Assembly: GCA_025057245.1 (NCBI GenBank)
Contig: JANWYC010000066.1
Location: 1-6,161 of the forward strand
Direction of reading: 5' to 3'
Length of the DNA stretch: 6,161 bases
Source: Aquificaceae bacterium
GTDB taxonomy: Bacteria; Aquificota; Aquificia; Aquificales; Aquificaceae
The notes beneath the pieces were generated by a model that did no database searches, was not told the DNA's origin, and saw only the letters and a program-made list of their open reading frames with translations. Position numbers and translations under genes: made by a program. Positions 1 to 4,735 of the stretch are shown here, one piece after another (the stretch's first letter is position 1; every line of letters begins with the position of its first letter).

Positions 1-1
1 T

Positions 2-154
2 GATAAAGAAAACAGGAAAAGTAGAAGCGAGTTTGAGTGTAAGTGCTGTGACAAATCCCTTTACGCTAACGTGAATGCATCCAGAAATTTGCTTGGCCGT
101 ATCAGGTGGGGGATGCGTTTATACGGCGTGAAGCAAGAAACGTCCTTGGAGTAG
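2..154 (+). CDS. tnpB: TnpB (IS200/IS605-type OrfB) C-terminal end, cut by window edge
   Basis: The frame is open from the window edge to TAG at 152-154, giving 50 residues, so the start lies outside. The text DKENRKSRSEFEC-KC-C followed by YANVNASRNLLGR matches the end of TnpB proteins. There, a K/R-rich strand and a zinc-binding CxxC (Cys at codons 13 and 16 of the fragment) precede the RuvC-III motif (A-D-x-N-A-A/S-x-N). TnpB is the RNA-guided DNA nuclease of IS200/IS605 elements and the ancestor of Cas12. Two oddities are visible. The catalytic Asp position reads Asn (GCT AAC GTG AAT GCA), and the usual Gly after the second Cys is Asp. The first zinc knuckle CxxC expected upstream is outside the window. 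The protein may be a dead or degrading copy or a repurposed TnpB-like regulator. The family call is fairly sure; activity is unknown. Confidence 0.85.
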   Translation, partial: DKENRKSRSEFECKCCDKSLYANVNASRNLLGRIRWGMRLYGVKQETSLE

Positions 155-195
155 GTCACAGGGCTTACTGGCAGAATTGCCTGCCATAGTCCCTG
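96..195 (+). ncRNA. Candidate omega RNA (reRNA) scaffold at the tnpB 3' end
   Basis: TnpB guide RNAs are known to derive from the 3' end of the tnpB gene and its downstream flank. Here that stretch is unusually rich in stems. GCCGTAT (96-102) pairs exactly with ATACGGC (121-127), inside the coding end. CAGGG (159-163) pairs with CCCTG (191-195) and encloses a second stem, TGGCAG (169-174) with CTGCCA (181-186) around a 6-nt loop. The latter begins 5 nt after the stop codon. The guide would follow the transposon right end, whose exact boundary I cannot place; it probably lies before about 240. The pairings are seen in the sequence; the guide-RNA role is inferred from position. It could instead be a simple 3' hairpin of the mRNA. 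Confidence 0.4.
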
Positions 196-238
196 AACCT
201 GAGGTATGGAACAAATGTCTATGCTGAAGGATACTCGA

Positions 239-266
239 GGGGGTGTTGCGGATTTTTTGGGAAACT
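239..266 (+). repeat. G5/T6 repeat, direct copy 1
   Basis: This 28-bp unit starts GGGGGTGTTGC, continues with GATTTTTTGGGAAA and recurs at 336-363 with 25 of 28 bases identical. Bases 251-265 can also pair with 287-301 in a 15-bp stem with one mismatch and one G-U, because an inverted copy lies between the two direct ones. The unit sits between the tnpB tail and the tRNA gene. It may be an end of the mobile element or a small palindromic repeat unit; nothing in the window decides this. Confidence 0.7.
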
Positions 267-279
267 CACAAAAAGCCTC

Positions 280-308
280 TTGTCATGTTTCTCAAAAATT
301 CGTATAAT
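280..308 (+). promoter_or_regulatory. Strong sigma-70 promoter for tRNA-Leu and queC
   Basis: TTGTCA (280-285) is separated by exactly 17 bp from a perfect TATAAT (303-308), predicting a start near 315. It faces tRNA-Leu and queC, and no better promoter is visible between it and the tRNA. It overlaps the inverted repeat copy: the -10 box lies in the ~16 bp by which that copy differs in length from the direct ones. A terminator-like hairpin follows immediately (319-355), so read-through may be controlled. Confidence 0.7.
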
Positions 309-328
309 TATTGATAGACAACGCCCCC
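286..328 (-). repeat. Inverted, interrupted copy of the G5/T6 repeat
   Basis: Read on the minus strand, 319-328 gives GGGGGCGTTG (9 of 10 with the direct copies). Positions 286-301 give an AATTTTTGAGAAA-type end sharing an 11-base exact core with copy 2. Between the two halves lie about 16 extra bp that contain the -10 box of the promoter. It thus forms palindromes with both flanking direct copies. The similarity is seen; how it arose is not known. Confidence 0.55.
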
Positions 329-355
329 AGATATGGGGGGTGTTGCAGATTTTTT
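319..355 (+). terminator. Terminator-like hairpin between promoter and tRNA
   Basis: CAACGCCCCC (319-328) pairs with GGGGGTGTTG (336-345), a 10-bp stem with one G-U, around a 7-nt loop. CAGA and six T residues (350-355) follow. This has the shape of an intrinsic terminator for plus-strand transcripts. It lies only a few bases after the predicted start of the promoter at 280-308 and about 35 bp before the tRNA, so it is either an attenuator or a by-product of the repeats. The gap of 4 nt between stem and T-tract makes efficiency uncertain. Confidence 0.45.
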
Positions 356-363
356 GAGAAATT
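336..363 (+). repeat. G5/T6 repeat, direct copy 2
   Basis: This is the second direct copy of the unit at 239-266, 97 bp downstream, with three substitutions. Its G-rich half forms the 3' arm of the terminator-like hairpin and its T6 forms the tract. It ends 26 bp before the tRNA gene. Confidence 0.7.
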
Positions 364-389
364 GTAACAATAATACTAGTACATTCTTA

Positions 390-473
390 GCCGGAGTGGC
401 GGAACTGGCAGACGCAGGGGATTCAAAATCCCCCGCCCGAGAGGGCGTGCGGGTTCGACTCCCGCCTCCGGCA
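390..473 (+). tRNA. tRNA-Leu (anticodon CAA)
   Basis: This is a full class II cloverleaf of 84 nt. The acceptor stem GCCGGAG (390-396) pairs with CTCCGGC (466-472), with discriminator A at 473. The D arm has stem GCG/CGC with GG in its loop. The anticodon stem GGGGA/TCCCC (417-421/429-433) holds the loop TTCAAAA, giving anticodon CAA at 424-426, which reads UUG Leu. The long variable arm has stem GCCC/GGGC. The T arm is GCGGG-TTCGACT-CCCGC. The 3' CCA is not encoded (TGT follows A473), so it must be added after processing. The discriminator A is also the first base of an in-frame ATG of the queC frame. Confidence 0.97.
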
Positions 474-481
474 TGTTTGCC

Positions 482-1132
482 ATGAAAAAGGTTATAGTTC
501 TTCTCTCTGGTGGAATGGATAGTGCAACTCTTTTATGGCTGTGTAAGAAGGAGTTTGATAAGGTCTACGCTATATCCTTTGACTACGGACAGAAACACAA
601 GGTAGAGCTTAGGTATGCGCAAGAGTTGGCAAACATGGCAAGCGTGGAACAGCATATTCTGGTAGAAGTGCCCCATTACAGGCTTATAAAAGGTTCAGCC
701 CTTCTTGAAGGTGGTCCAGAAGTGCCTAAAGAAGGCTACACTCAGGATGTGCCAGCAACCAACGTGCCTATGAGAAACTTAGTTTTTTTAGCAATAGCAG
801 GCTCTTTTGCGGACAACTACCAGATAGACCATATTGCCATAGGGGTTCATGCTTTAGACACTCCCTATCCAGACTGTAGGGTGGAGTTTATAACTGCGAT
901 GGAATCTGCGCTAAACGCAGGCTCCGCCTTCGTAGCAAATACCAAAAGGAGAATACACCTTTACGCACCCTTTCTTGGCCACAGCAAAGCGGACATAGCC
1001 AGATTGGGGAAAGCACTTGGAGTACCCTTTGAGAAGACCTACTCCTGCTACATGGGAACTGAGCCTCCCTGTGGTAAGTGTGCCACTTGCCTCCAAAGAC
1101 AAGAAGCCTTAAAGGCTATTATGCAAGCCTAA
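482..1132 (+). CDS. queC: 7-cyano-7-deazaguanine (preQ0) synthase QueC
   Basis: QueC converts 7-carboxy-7-deazaguanine to preQ0 with ATP and ammonia, the last step before QueF in queuosine tRNA modification. The 216-residue product has the normal family length. The pyrophosphate-binding loop SGGMDS is at residues 9-14 and DYGQKH at 34-39. VPMRN is at 95-99 and YPDCR at 129-133. The C-terminal zinc site has Cys189, Cys197, Cys200 and Cys203 (SCYMG, then CGKCATC). I chose ATG 482 because the family begins with MKK-hydrophobic-SGG. The in-frame ATG at 473 uses the tRNA discriminator base and would be cut off by tRNA 3' processing. No Shine-Dalgarno sequence precedes either start. After cleavage the mRNA would begin only 8 nt before ATG 482, so leaderless translation is likely. 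The 3' end overlaps pyrF (opposite strand) by 14 bp. Confidence 0.95.
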   Translation: MKKVIVLLSGGMDSATLLWLCKKEFDKVYAISFDYGQKHKVELRYAQELANMASVEQHILVEVPHYRLIKGSALLEGGPEVPKEGYTQDVPATNVPMRNLVFLAIAGSFADNYQIDHIAIGVHALDTPYPDCRVEFITAMESALNAGSAFVANTKRRIHLYAPFLGHSKADIARLGKALGVPFEKTYSCYMGTEPPCGKCATCLQRQEALKAIMQA

Positions 1133-1790
1133 GCAGGATTTCCTCTACCCTTTTAACAGGATTCTCTGCCCTGAGAATGCTTCTGCCCATTACCAAGATA
1201 TCCGCACCAAGTTGCAAGGCTTCCTCAAGGCTTACCACCCTTTTCTGGTCTTCCGCAGGCTCTCCTTCAAGTCTTATACCCGGCACGACCGCAAGGAAAG
1301 GCTTTTCAATCTTCTGTTTTAAAATGTTTACCTCGTATCCTGAGCATACCACACCGTCAAGACCCACGCTTAAGGCAAGATTGGCAAGATGCATAACGTG
1401 TTTCTCTCTGTCTTCGCATATACCCACGTCCTTAAGGTCCTCCTCCCCAAGGCTCGTAAGCAGGCTAACACCCAGTAGCTTAACCTTTCCCTTAACCTCA
1501 ACCGCTTGTCTTAATGCCTCTCTGCCTGCGCTGATGTGTATGGTAACGTAGTCCGCTCCTAAATCCTTTGCGGACAGCAAGCCTTCTCTTACCGTGTTAG
1601 GTATGTCGTGTAATTTAAGGTCAAGGAACAGCTCAAAGCCGTTTTCCTTTATTTTGTCCGTTATAGCTCTGTGGTGACTTACAAAAAGTTTGTATCCAAC
1701 CTTAAACACCAGTGGGTATCCCCTCAAAGACCTTACAAGCTCCAAAGCCTGATGAAGGTTTGTATCAAGGGCTATGCAAAGTTTAGCCAT
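1119..1790 (-). CDS. pyrF: Orotidine 5'-phosphate decarboxylase
   Basis: PyrF converts OMP to UMP, the final step of de novo pyrimidine synthesis, as a cytoplasmic TIM-barrel dimer. The 223-residue product shows Asp9 and Lys30 on the first strands. The catalytic D-x-K-x-x-D is at 57-62 (LDLKLHDIPNT), and PGIR at 170-173 and GRSI at 202-205 form the phosphate site. Length and motif order fit the bacterial short (class I) form. The ATG is preceded by AGGAG with a 5-nt spacer (1796-1800), inside hisH. The pyrF start overlaps the hisH end by 8 nt, so translation is probably coupled. It is the last gene of the ccdA-hisH-pyrF operon and its stop lies within the queC coding end. Confidence 0.96.
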   Translation of the reverse strand: MAKLCIALDTNLHQALELVRSLRGYPLVFKVGYKLFVSHHRAITDKIKENGFELFLDLKLHDIPNTVREGLLSAKDLGADYVTIHISAGREALRQAVEVKGKVKLLGVSLLTSLGEEDLKDVGICEDREKHVMHLANLALSVGLDGVVCSGYEVNILKQKIEKPFLAVVPGIRLEGEPAEDQKRVVSLEEALQLGADILVMGRSILRAENPVKRVEEILLRLA

Positions 1791-2394
1791 AGAGTCTCCT
1801 CTTTATGTTTTCAATAAGTTTAAGACCAACTTTCTGACTTTTCTCTGGGTGGAACTGCACTGCGAATATGTTCTGGTATTCTACAGAAGAAACGAACTCC
1901 GTCTGATAGTCGGTTGTGGTGAGAACCACTTCTTGGCTCTCGGGCAGAACATGGTAGGAGTGAACAAAGTAAAAGTATTCACCATCCCTTATACCATCAA
2001 GCAGGTCTGAGTTTTTTCTTTTCCATATTTGATTCCAGCCTATGTGAGGCACTTTGACCTCTTGTGGAAGCAAAACCACTTCACCCCGCAAAAGACCGAA
2101 ACCTTCCGTTATACCAAACTCGTGGCTCCTTTCAAACAAAAGCTGTAGTCCAAGGCATATGCCTATGTAAGGCTTACCACTTTCCACGTGTCTAACTATT
2201 TCCTTGAAAAGCCCAAGGTTTTTCAGATTGTGAACCGCATCTCTGAAAGCTCCCACACCCGGCAGTAGAACCGCATGAGCCTTTTTTACATCATCAGGGG
2301 ATGAAGTTATTCTTACGCTGAAACCTACCTTTTCAAAGGCTTTGGAGACACTCCTTAGATTACCCATACCGTAGTCAATCATAAGAATTTCCAA
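1783..2394 (-). CDS. hisH: Imidazole glycerol phosphate synthase, glutamine amidotransferase subunit
   Basis: HisH hydrolyses glutamine and channels ammonia to HisF, which makes IGP and AICAR in histidine synthesis. The product has the family's early IDYGMGNLRSV motif and PGVGAF at the oxyanion strand. The nucleophile elbow is GICLGLQ with Cys80, and the triad His182 and Glu184 lies in FHPEKS (numbering from the start used here, 203 aa). The start is TTG at 2392-2394, because a perfect GGAGG (2403-2407) lies 8 nt before it. The longer open frame to a TTG at 2409 would overlap its own ribosome site, and the ATG at 2382 is 20 nt from it. The gene begins 4 nt after the ccdA stop and overlaps pyrF by 8 nt. 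hisF is not in the window. The function call is firm; the start is moderately sure. Confidence 0.93.
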   Translation of the reverse strand: MEILMIDYGMGNLRSVSKAFEKVGFSVRITSSPDDVKKAHAVLLPGVGAFRDAVHNLKNLGLFKEIVRHVESGKPYIGICLGLQLLFERSHEFGITEGFGLLRGEVVLLPQEVKVPHIGWNQIWKRKNSDLLDGIRDGEYFYFVHSYHVLPESQEVVLTTTDYQTEFVSSVEYQNIFAVQFHPEKSQKVGLKLIENIKRRLYG

Positions 2395-2398
2395 GTTT

Positions 2399-3235
2399 CT
2401 ATCCTCCAAGTATAAGAGAGAGCTCTGCCAACTTACCAGTAGTAAGCATTATACCAAGAAGAACAAGGAGCACGCCACCCACGAATTCTACCACTCCAAA
2501 GAACTTTCCAAAGCTCCGCACAAAACCTAAAAATGCAGATAGTAAACCGCCGGCAAGTAGGAAAGGTATACCAAGACCCATGGAGTAGGCAAAAAGAAGG
2601 CTTGCGCCTTGAACCGCAGTCTCTTGCTGACTTGCGTAGAGCAATATGGAGCCAAGCACCGGACCTATACAAGGACTCCATCCAAAGGCAAAGAGCATAC
2701 CCACAAGAAAAGCACCAAACCCCGAGACGCTACCCCTTACCTCCTTTCTCATCTGCCTGTAGAGCAATTCGTGAAGACCAAAAAGGTATAGAAAAGCGAC
2801 TATTAAGAGTATACCCATTAACTCAAAGAGAAGTTTTTGGGACAGAAATTGGAACATATACAGAGCTAAGAGAAAAGAAGCTACACCAATTAACTCTTTT
2901 AGAAAGTTAGGTCTGAGAAAAGCACCAGCGAAATGAAGCCCAAAGAAGACCACAAGTCCTCCGCCTACCTTTGCTACATGGTCTTGATACTCTCTAAAAA
3001 GGCTTCCCACCCCAGTGGCGGTAGCTCCCATCAGTGTAAATACCAGCGAGAAGCCTAAAACAAATAGAAAAGAAGCTATAAAAGCTTTCTTGCTGAAAGC
3101 ATCACCACTTTTAGCCTCTTGAGCTCCCACACCTGAGATGTAGGATATGTAGCCGGGTATGATAGGAAGAACACAAGGAGATAGAAAGGAAAGCAAGCCA
3201 GCGGTAAAAGCTATAAACACAGAAACTTCACTCAT
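2399..3235 (-). CDS. ccdA: CcdA/DsbD-type cytochrome c biogenesis thiol-disulfide transporter
   Basis: CcdA carries reducing equivalents from cytoplasmic thioredoxin across the membrane to extracytoplasmic thioredoxin-like proteins that keep apocytochrome c haem-binding cysteines reduced. The 278-residue product has the two diagnostic cysteines in SPCVLPIIPG (Cys21) and WSPCIGP (Cys189), each in a transmembrane helix. Hydrophobic segments lie at about 7-31, 53-77, 92-108, 115-135, 138-158, 172-200, 210-232 and 246-266. Classical CcdA has six helices and about 220-245 residues. Here roughly 40 extra residues with two hydrophobic segments lie between helix 3 and the second Cys motif. The start is ATG 3235: GGAGGTGA (3238-3245) lies just before it, whereas the in-frame ATG at 3247 is upstream of that site. 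It is first gene of the operon with hisH and pyrF. Confidence 0.92.
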   Translation of the reverse strand: MSEVSVFIAFTAGLLSFLSPCVLPIIPGYISYISGVGAQEAKSGDAFSKKAFIASFLFVLGFSLVFTLMGATATGVGSLFREYQDHVAKVGGGLVVFFGLHFAGAFLRPNFLKELIGVASFLLALYMFQFLSQKLLFELMGILLIVAFLYLFGLHELLYRQMRKEVRGSVSGFGAFLVGMLFAFGWSPCIGPVLGSILLYASQQETAVQGASLLFAYSMGLGIPFLLAGGLLSAFLGFVRSFGKFFGVVEFVGGVLLVLLGIMLTTGKLAELSLILGG

Positions 3236-3260
3236 GCTCACCTCCATTTCATAAGTATAT

Positions 3261-3301
3261 ATTGTATTACCGCACGTATAGGTTGAGAAATTAACCTTAT
3301 A
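3261..3301 (-). promoter_or_regulatory. Probable promoter and inverted repeat upstream of ccdA
   Basis: On the minus strand TTCTCA (3284-3289) stands 17 bp before TACAAT (3261-3266). Each matches the sigma-70 consensus at most positions, and the predicted start near 3255 leaves a ~20-nt leader before ATG 3235. An imperfect inverted repeat, TATAGGTT (3277-3284) against AACCTTATA (3293-3301), overlaps the -35 box and could be an operator. No regulator is suggested by the sequence. No better promoter for the ccdA-hisH-pyrF operon is visible. Confidence 0.4.
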
Positions 3302-3589
3302 TAGCTCTCCTTTGAAAAAGTAGGAGTCAACAGCACAGCCCTAAAGGTAAGCAGGTAAAGTTTTACTCTTACGCCACCCACTCAAAGCGTTAAAACTCTT
3401 CACACAAATTAAGAAGATTATGTTTATATGTTCTGTCCAAAAATACTCTCTTGGGCTTGATATTCAGACACTTTTTTTGTAAAGAACCATGAAGCCTTTA
3501 AGACCTAAAGGTAAGAGCCTTATTAGACGATTAAGCACAGACTAACAAGTTTTAATAGTTTCCTATCCTCATAGTGAATAATCCAACTA

Positions 3590-3730
3590 CGAGAACAAGT
3601 CTCGCAGGTAGAAGGACTATAGACTTCTCTATGGGATTGAACAAAGTCAAACACAATTTGTTACATATGGGAGCGAATCCCGCTCTATTAACCGTCATAC
3701 GACATTGGACGCTGACCGCTCCGTATGGCG
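3590..3730 (+). ncRNA. Candidate structured RNA upstream of trpF (strand uncertain)
   Basis: Four hairpins follow one another. CGAGA/TCTCG is at 3590-3594/3600-3604. CTATAGA/TCTATGG (3617-3623/3628-3634) closes a CTTC tetraloop with one G-U. GAGCG/CGCTC is at 3671-3675/3681-3685. A 9-bp stem CGTCATACG/CGTATGGCG (3693-3701/3722-3730, one G-U) has a 20-nt loop. The G-U pairs would be less favourable as A-C on the other strand, which slightly favours plus. No T-tract follows the last stem. I do not recognise a known RNA family (not tRNA, tmRNA, SRP RNA or T-box by its usual signature words). It could be a free small RNA, a leader of trpF or chance structure. Confidence 0.3.
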
Positions 3731-3748
3731 TTCTGATGCTGTAAATAC

Positions 3749-3754
3749 TATAAT
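3749..3754 (+). promoter_or_regulatory. Perfect -10 box directly before trpF
   Basis: TATAAT lies 11 nt before the trpF ATG (3766), so the expected transcript start, about 7 nt past the box, leaves a leader of roughly 5 nt. There is no convincing -35: the hexamer at the right distance, TGGCGT (3726-3731), is a poor match. No Shine-Dalgarno precedes trpF, which agrees with leaderless expression. Confidence 0.45.
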
Positions 3755-3765
3755 TTTTAGCCTTC

Positions 3766-4380
3766 ATGGTTCGTATTAAACTCTGCGGTTTTACAAGGTC
3801 GGTGGACATAAAGAGAGCTGTGGAGCTGGGGGTGGACTACGTGGGAATAATACTCTATCCCAAAAGCCCTAGGTATGTTGACTGGCAGAGGGTGGAAGAG
3901 CTCTTGGAGGCGGGCGTGGGGTCTAAAAGGGTAGCAGTTATGGTAAACCCTAAGCTTGAAGATGTGGAAAGGGCGCTGCGGGCTGGCTTTGACCTTATCC
4001 AACTTCATGGAGAAGAGAATTTTTCTCTGGTGGAGAGCGTAGGCGTTCAAAGAGTTATAAAAGCCTTTAGAACATGTCCTGACCTTAAGCTCTCCGAGGA
4101 ATGGAAAAGAGTCTACAGTATACTTCTTGATGCTTGCTCTGAGCTTTACGGCGGTAGCGGTAAGCATTCAAACTGGAAGATGGCAAGGGATTTAGTGGAT
4201 AGGGGTTTTAGAGTATTCTTGGCGGGAGGTTTAACACCAGAGAAAGTGCAAGAAGCTATAAGGGAGGTCAAACCCTACTGCGTAGATGCCTCTTCTGGCA
4301 TAGAGATAAGTCCCGGCGTGAAAGACCATAAAAAGATGGAGGAGTTTGTCCATGCAGTTAAGAACGCACTTAAACATTGA
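3766..4380 (+). CDS. trpF: Phosphoribosylanthranilate isomerase
   Basis: TrpF isomerises N-(5'-phosphoribosyl)anthranilate to CdRP in tryptophan synthesis. The 204-residue product is a standard-length single-domain TIM barrel. The catalytic general base Cys7 sits in KLCGFT and the general acid is Asp122 in ILLDACS, followed by YGGSGK. The phosphate-binding LAGGL-x-P is at 152-157 and the final strand has VDASSGIE at 173-180 with PGVKD after it. The start fits the family's usual MV+I-hydrophobic-CG beginning. No ribosome site precedes ATG 3766, and a TATAAT lies so close that the mRNA is probably leaderless. Other trp genes are absent, as expected where the pathway is dispersed. The 3' end overlaps the next gene by 29 nt. 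Confidence 0.96.
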   Translation: MVRIKLCGFTRSVDIKRAVELGVDYVGIILYPKSPRYVDWQRVEELLEAGVGSKRVAVMVNPKLEDVERALRAGFDLIQLHGEENFSLVESVGVQRVIKAFRTCPDLKLSEEWKRVYSILLDACSELYGGSGKHSNWKMARDLVDRGFRVFLAGGLTPEKVQEAIREVKPYCVDASSGIEISPGVKDHKKMEEFVHAVKNALKH

Positions 4381-4735
4381 TACGAGCCTTAGCGGAGAGG
4401 TGGTAGAACTGTCAGAAGGCTATGCAAAGCTAAAGCTAAAAACTGACAGCAGAATGGTAGCAGACCATACGGGTCTTGTTCACGGCGGTTTTATATTCTC
4501 CCTTGCGGACTTTTGTGCGATGGCTACGGTTAACGAACCTACGGTGGTGCTAGCTCAGGCTACTATAAAGTTCATAAAACCCGTGGTGGTTGGCGATGAG
4601 CTTGTAGCGGAGGGCAGGCTTATAAAATCCGAGGGTAAGAAAAGATGGATTCAGGTAGAAGTGAAAAGAGGTGAAGAGAAGACCGCAGAGGGGGAGTTCC
4701 TCTGCGTGGTGCCAGAAAAACACGTGCTTTCTTAG
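4352..4735 (+). CDS. PaaI-like hotdog-fold acyl-CoA thioesterase
   Basis: The protein probably hydrolyses an acyl- or aryl-CoA thioester in the cytoplasm; the natural substrate cannot be read from the sequence. The 127-residue single hotdog domain has the PaaI signature G-L-V-HGG at residues 41-46 followed by SLADFCAMA, where Asp53 is at the position of the family's catalytic acid. A central strand-turn-strand follows (ATIKFIKPVVVGDELVAEGR, 70-89). ATG 4352 is chosen over the in-frame TTG at 4346 because GGAGGAG (4338-4344) lies 7 nt upstream of the ATG and only 1 nt from the TTG. The gene starts inside trpF and shares its transcript, with likely translational coupling. No link to tryptophan synthesis is implied. 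Its TAG overlaps the htpX stop by convergence. A FapR-like or FlK-like hotdog protein is an alternative reading. Confidence 0.82.
   Translation: MQLRTHLNIDTSLSGEVVELSEGYAKLKLKTDSRMVADHTGLVHGGFIFSLADFCAMATVNEPTVVLAQATIKFIKPVVVGDELVAEGRLIKSEGKKRWIQVEVKRGEEKTAEGEFLCVVPEKHVLS

Larger units (their letters stand above)
3302..3765. other. Gene-poor spacer between divergent ccdA and trpF
   Basis: This is a long gap for so compact a genome. All six frames are broken into short pieces and none carries a motif I know. A plus-strand open stretch runs from about 3561 to TAA 3744, but has no start with a ribosome site. A 12-bp word CCTAAAGGTAAG occurs twice (3340-3351 and 3504-3515), and T7 lies at 3472-3478 without a strong stem before it. 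The right part (3590-3730) is rich in hairpins and is listed separately. The stretch may hold a small RNA, the remains of a lost gene or a mobile-element scar. Confidence 0.6.

Noticed and set aside
3489..3545. 18-codon plus-strand ORF (MKPLRPKGKSLIRRLSTD) that could be a leader peptide
   Set aside because: There is no good ribosome site or promoter, it has no Trp codons and no following terminator, and the length is within chance.
3550..3590. Text resembling a lone CRISPR repeat (TTTTAATAGTTTCC...)
   Set aside because: It occurs once, with no second copy or regular spacing anywhere in the window.
3552..3809. 85-codon minus-strand open frame across the trpF start
   Set aside because: It runs antisense through the trpF 5' end, has no ribosome site or recognisable motif, and its composition looks like a shadow frame.
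3757..4167. 136-codon minus-strand open frame inside trpF
   Set aside because: It lies wholly opposite a confident trpF gene.
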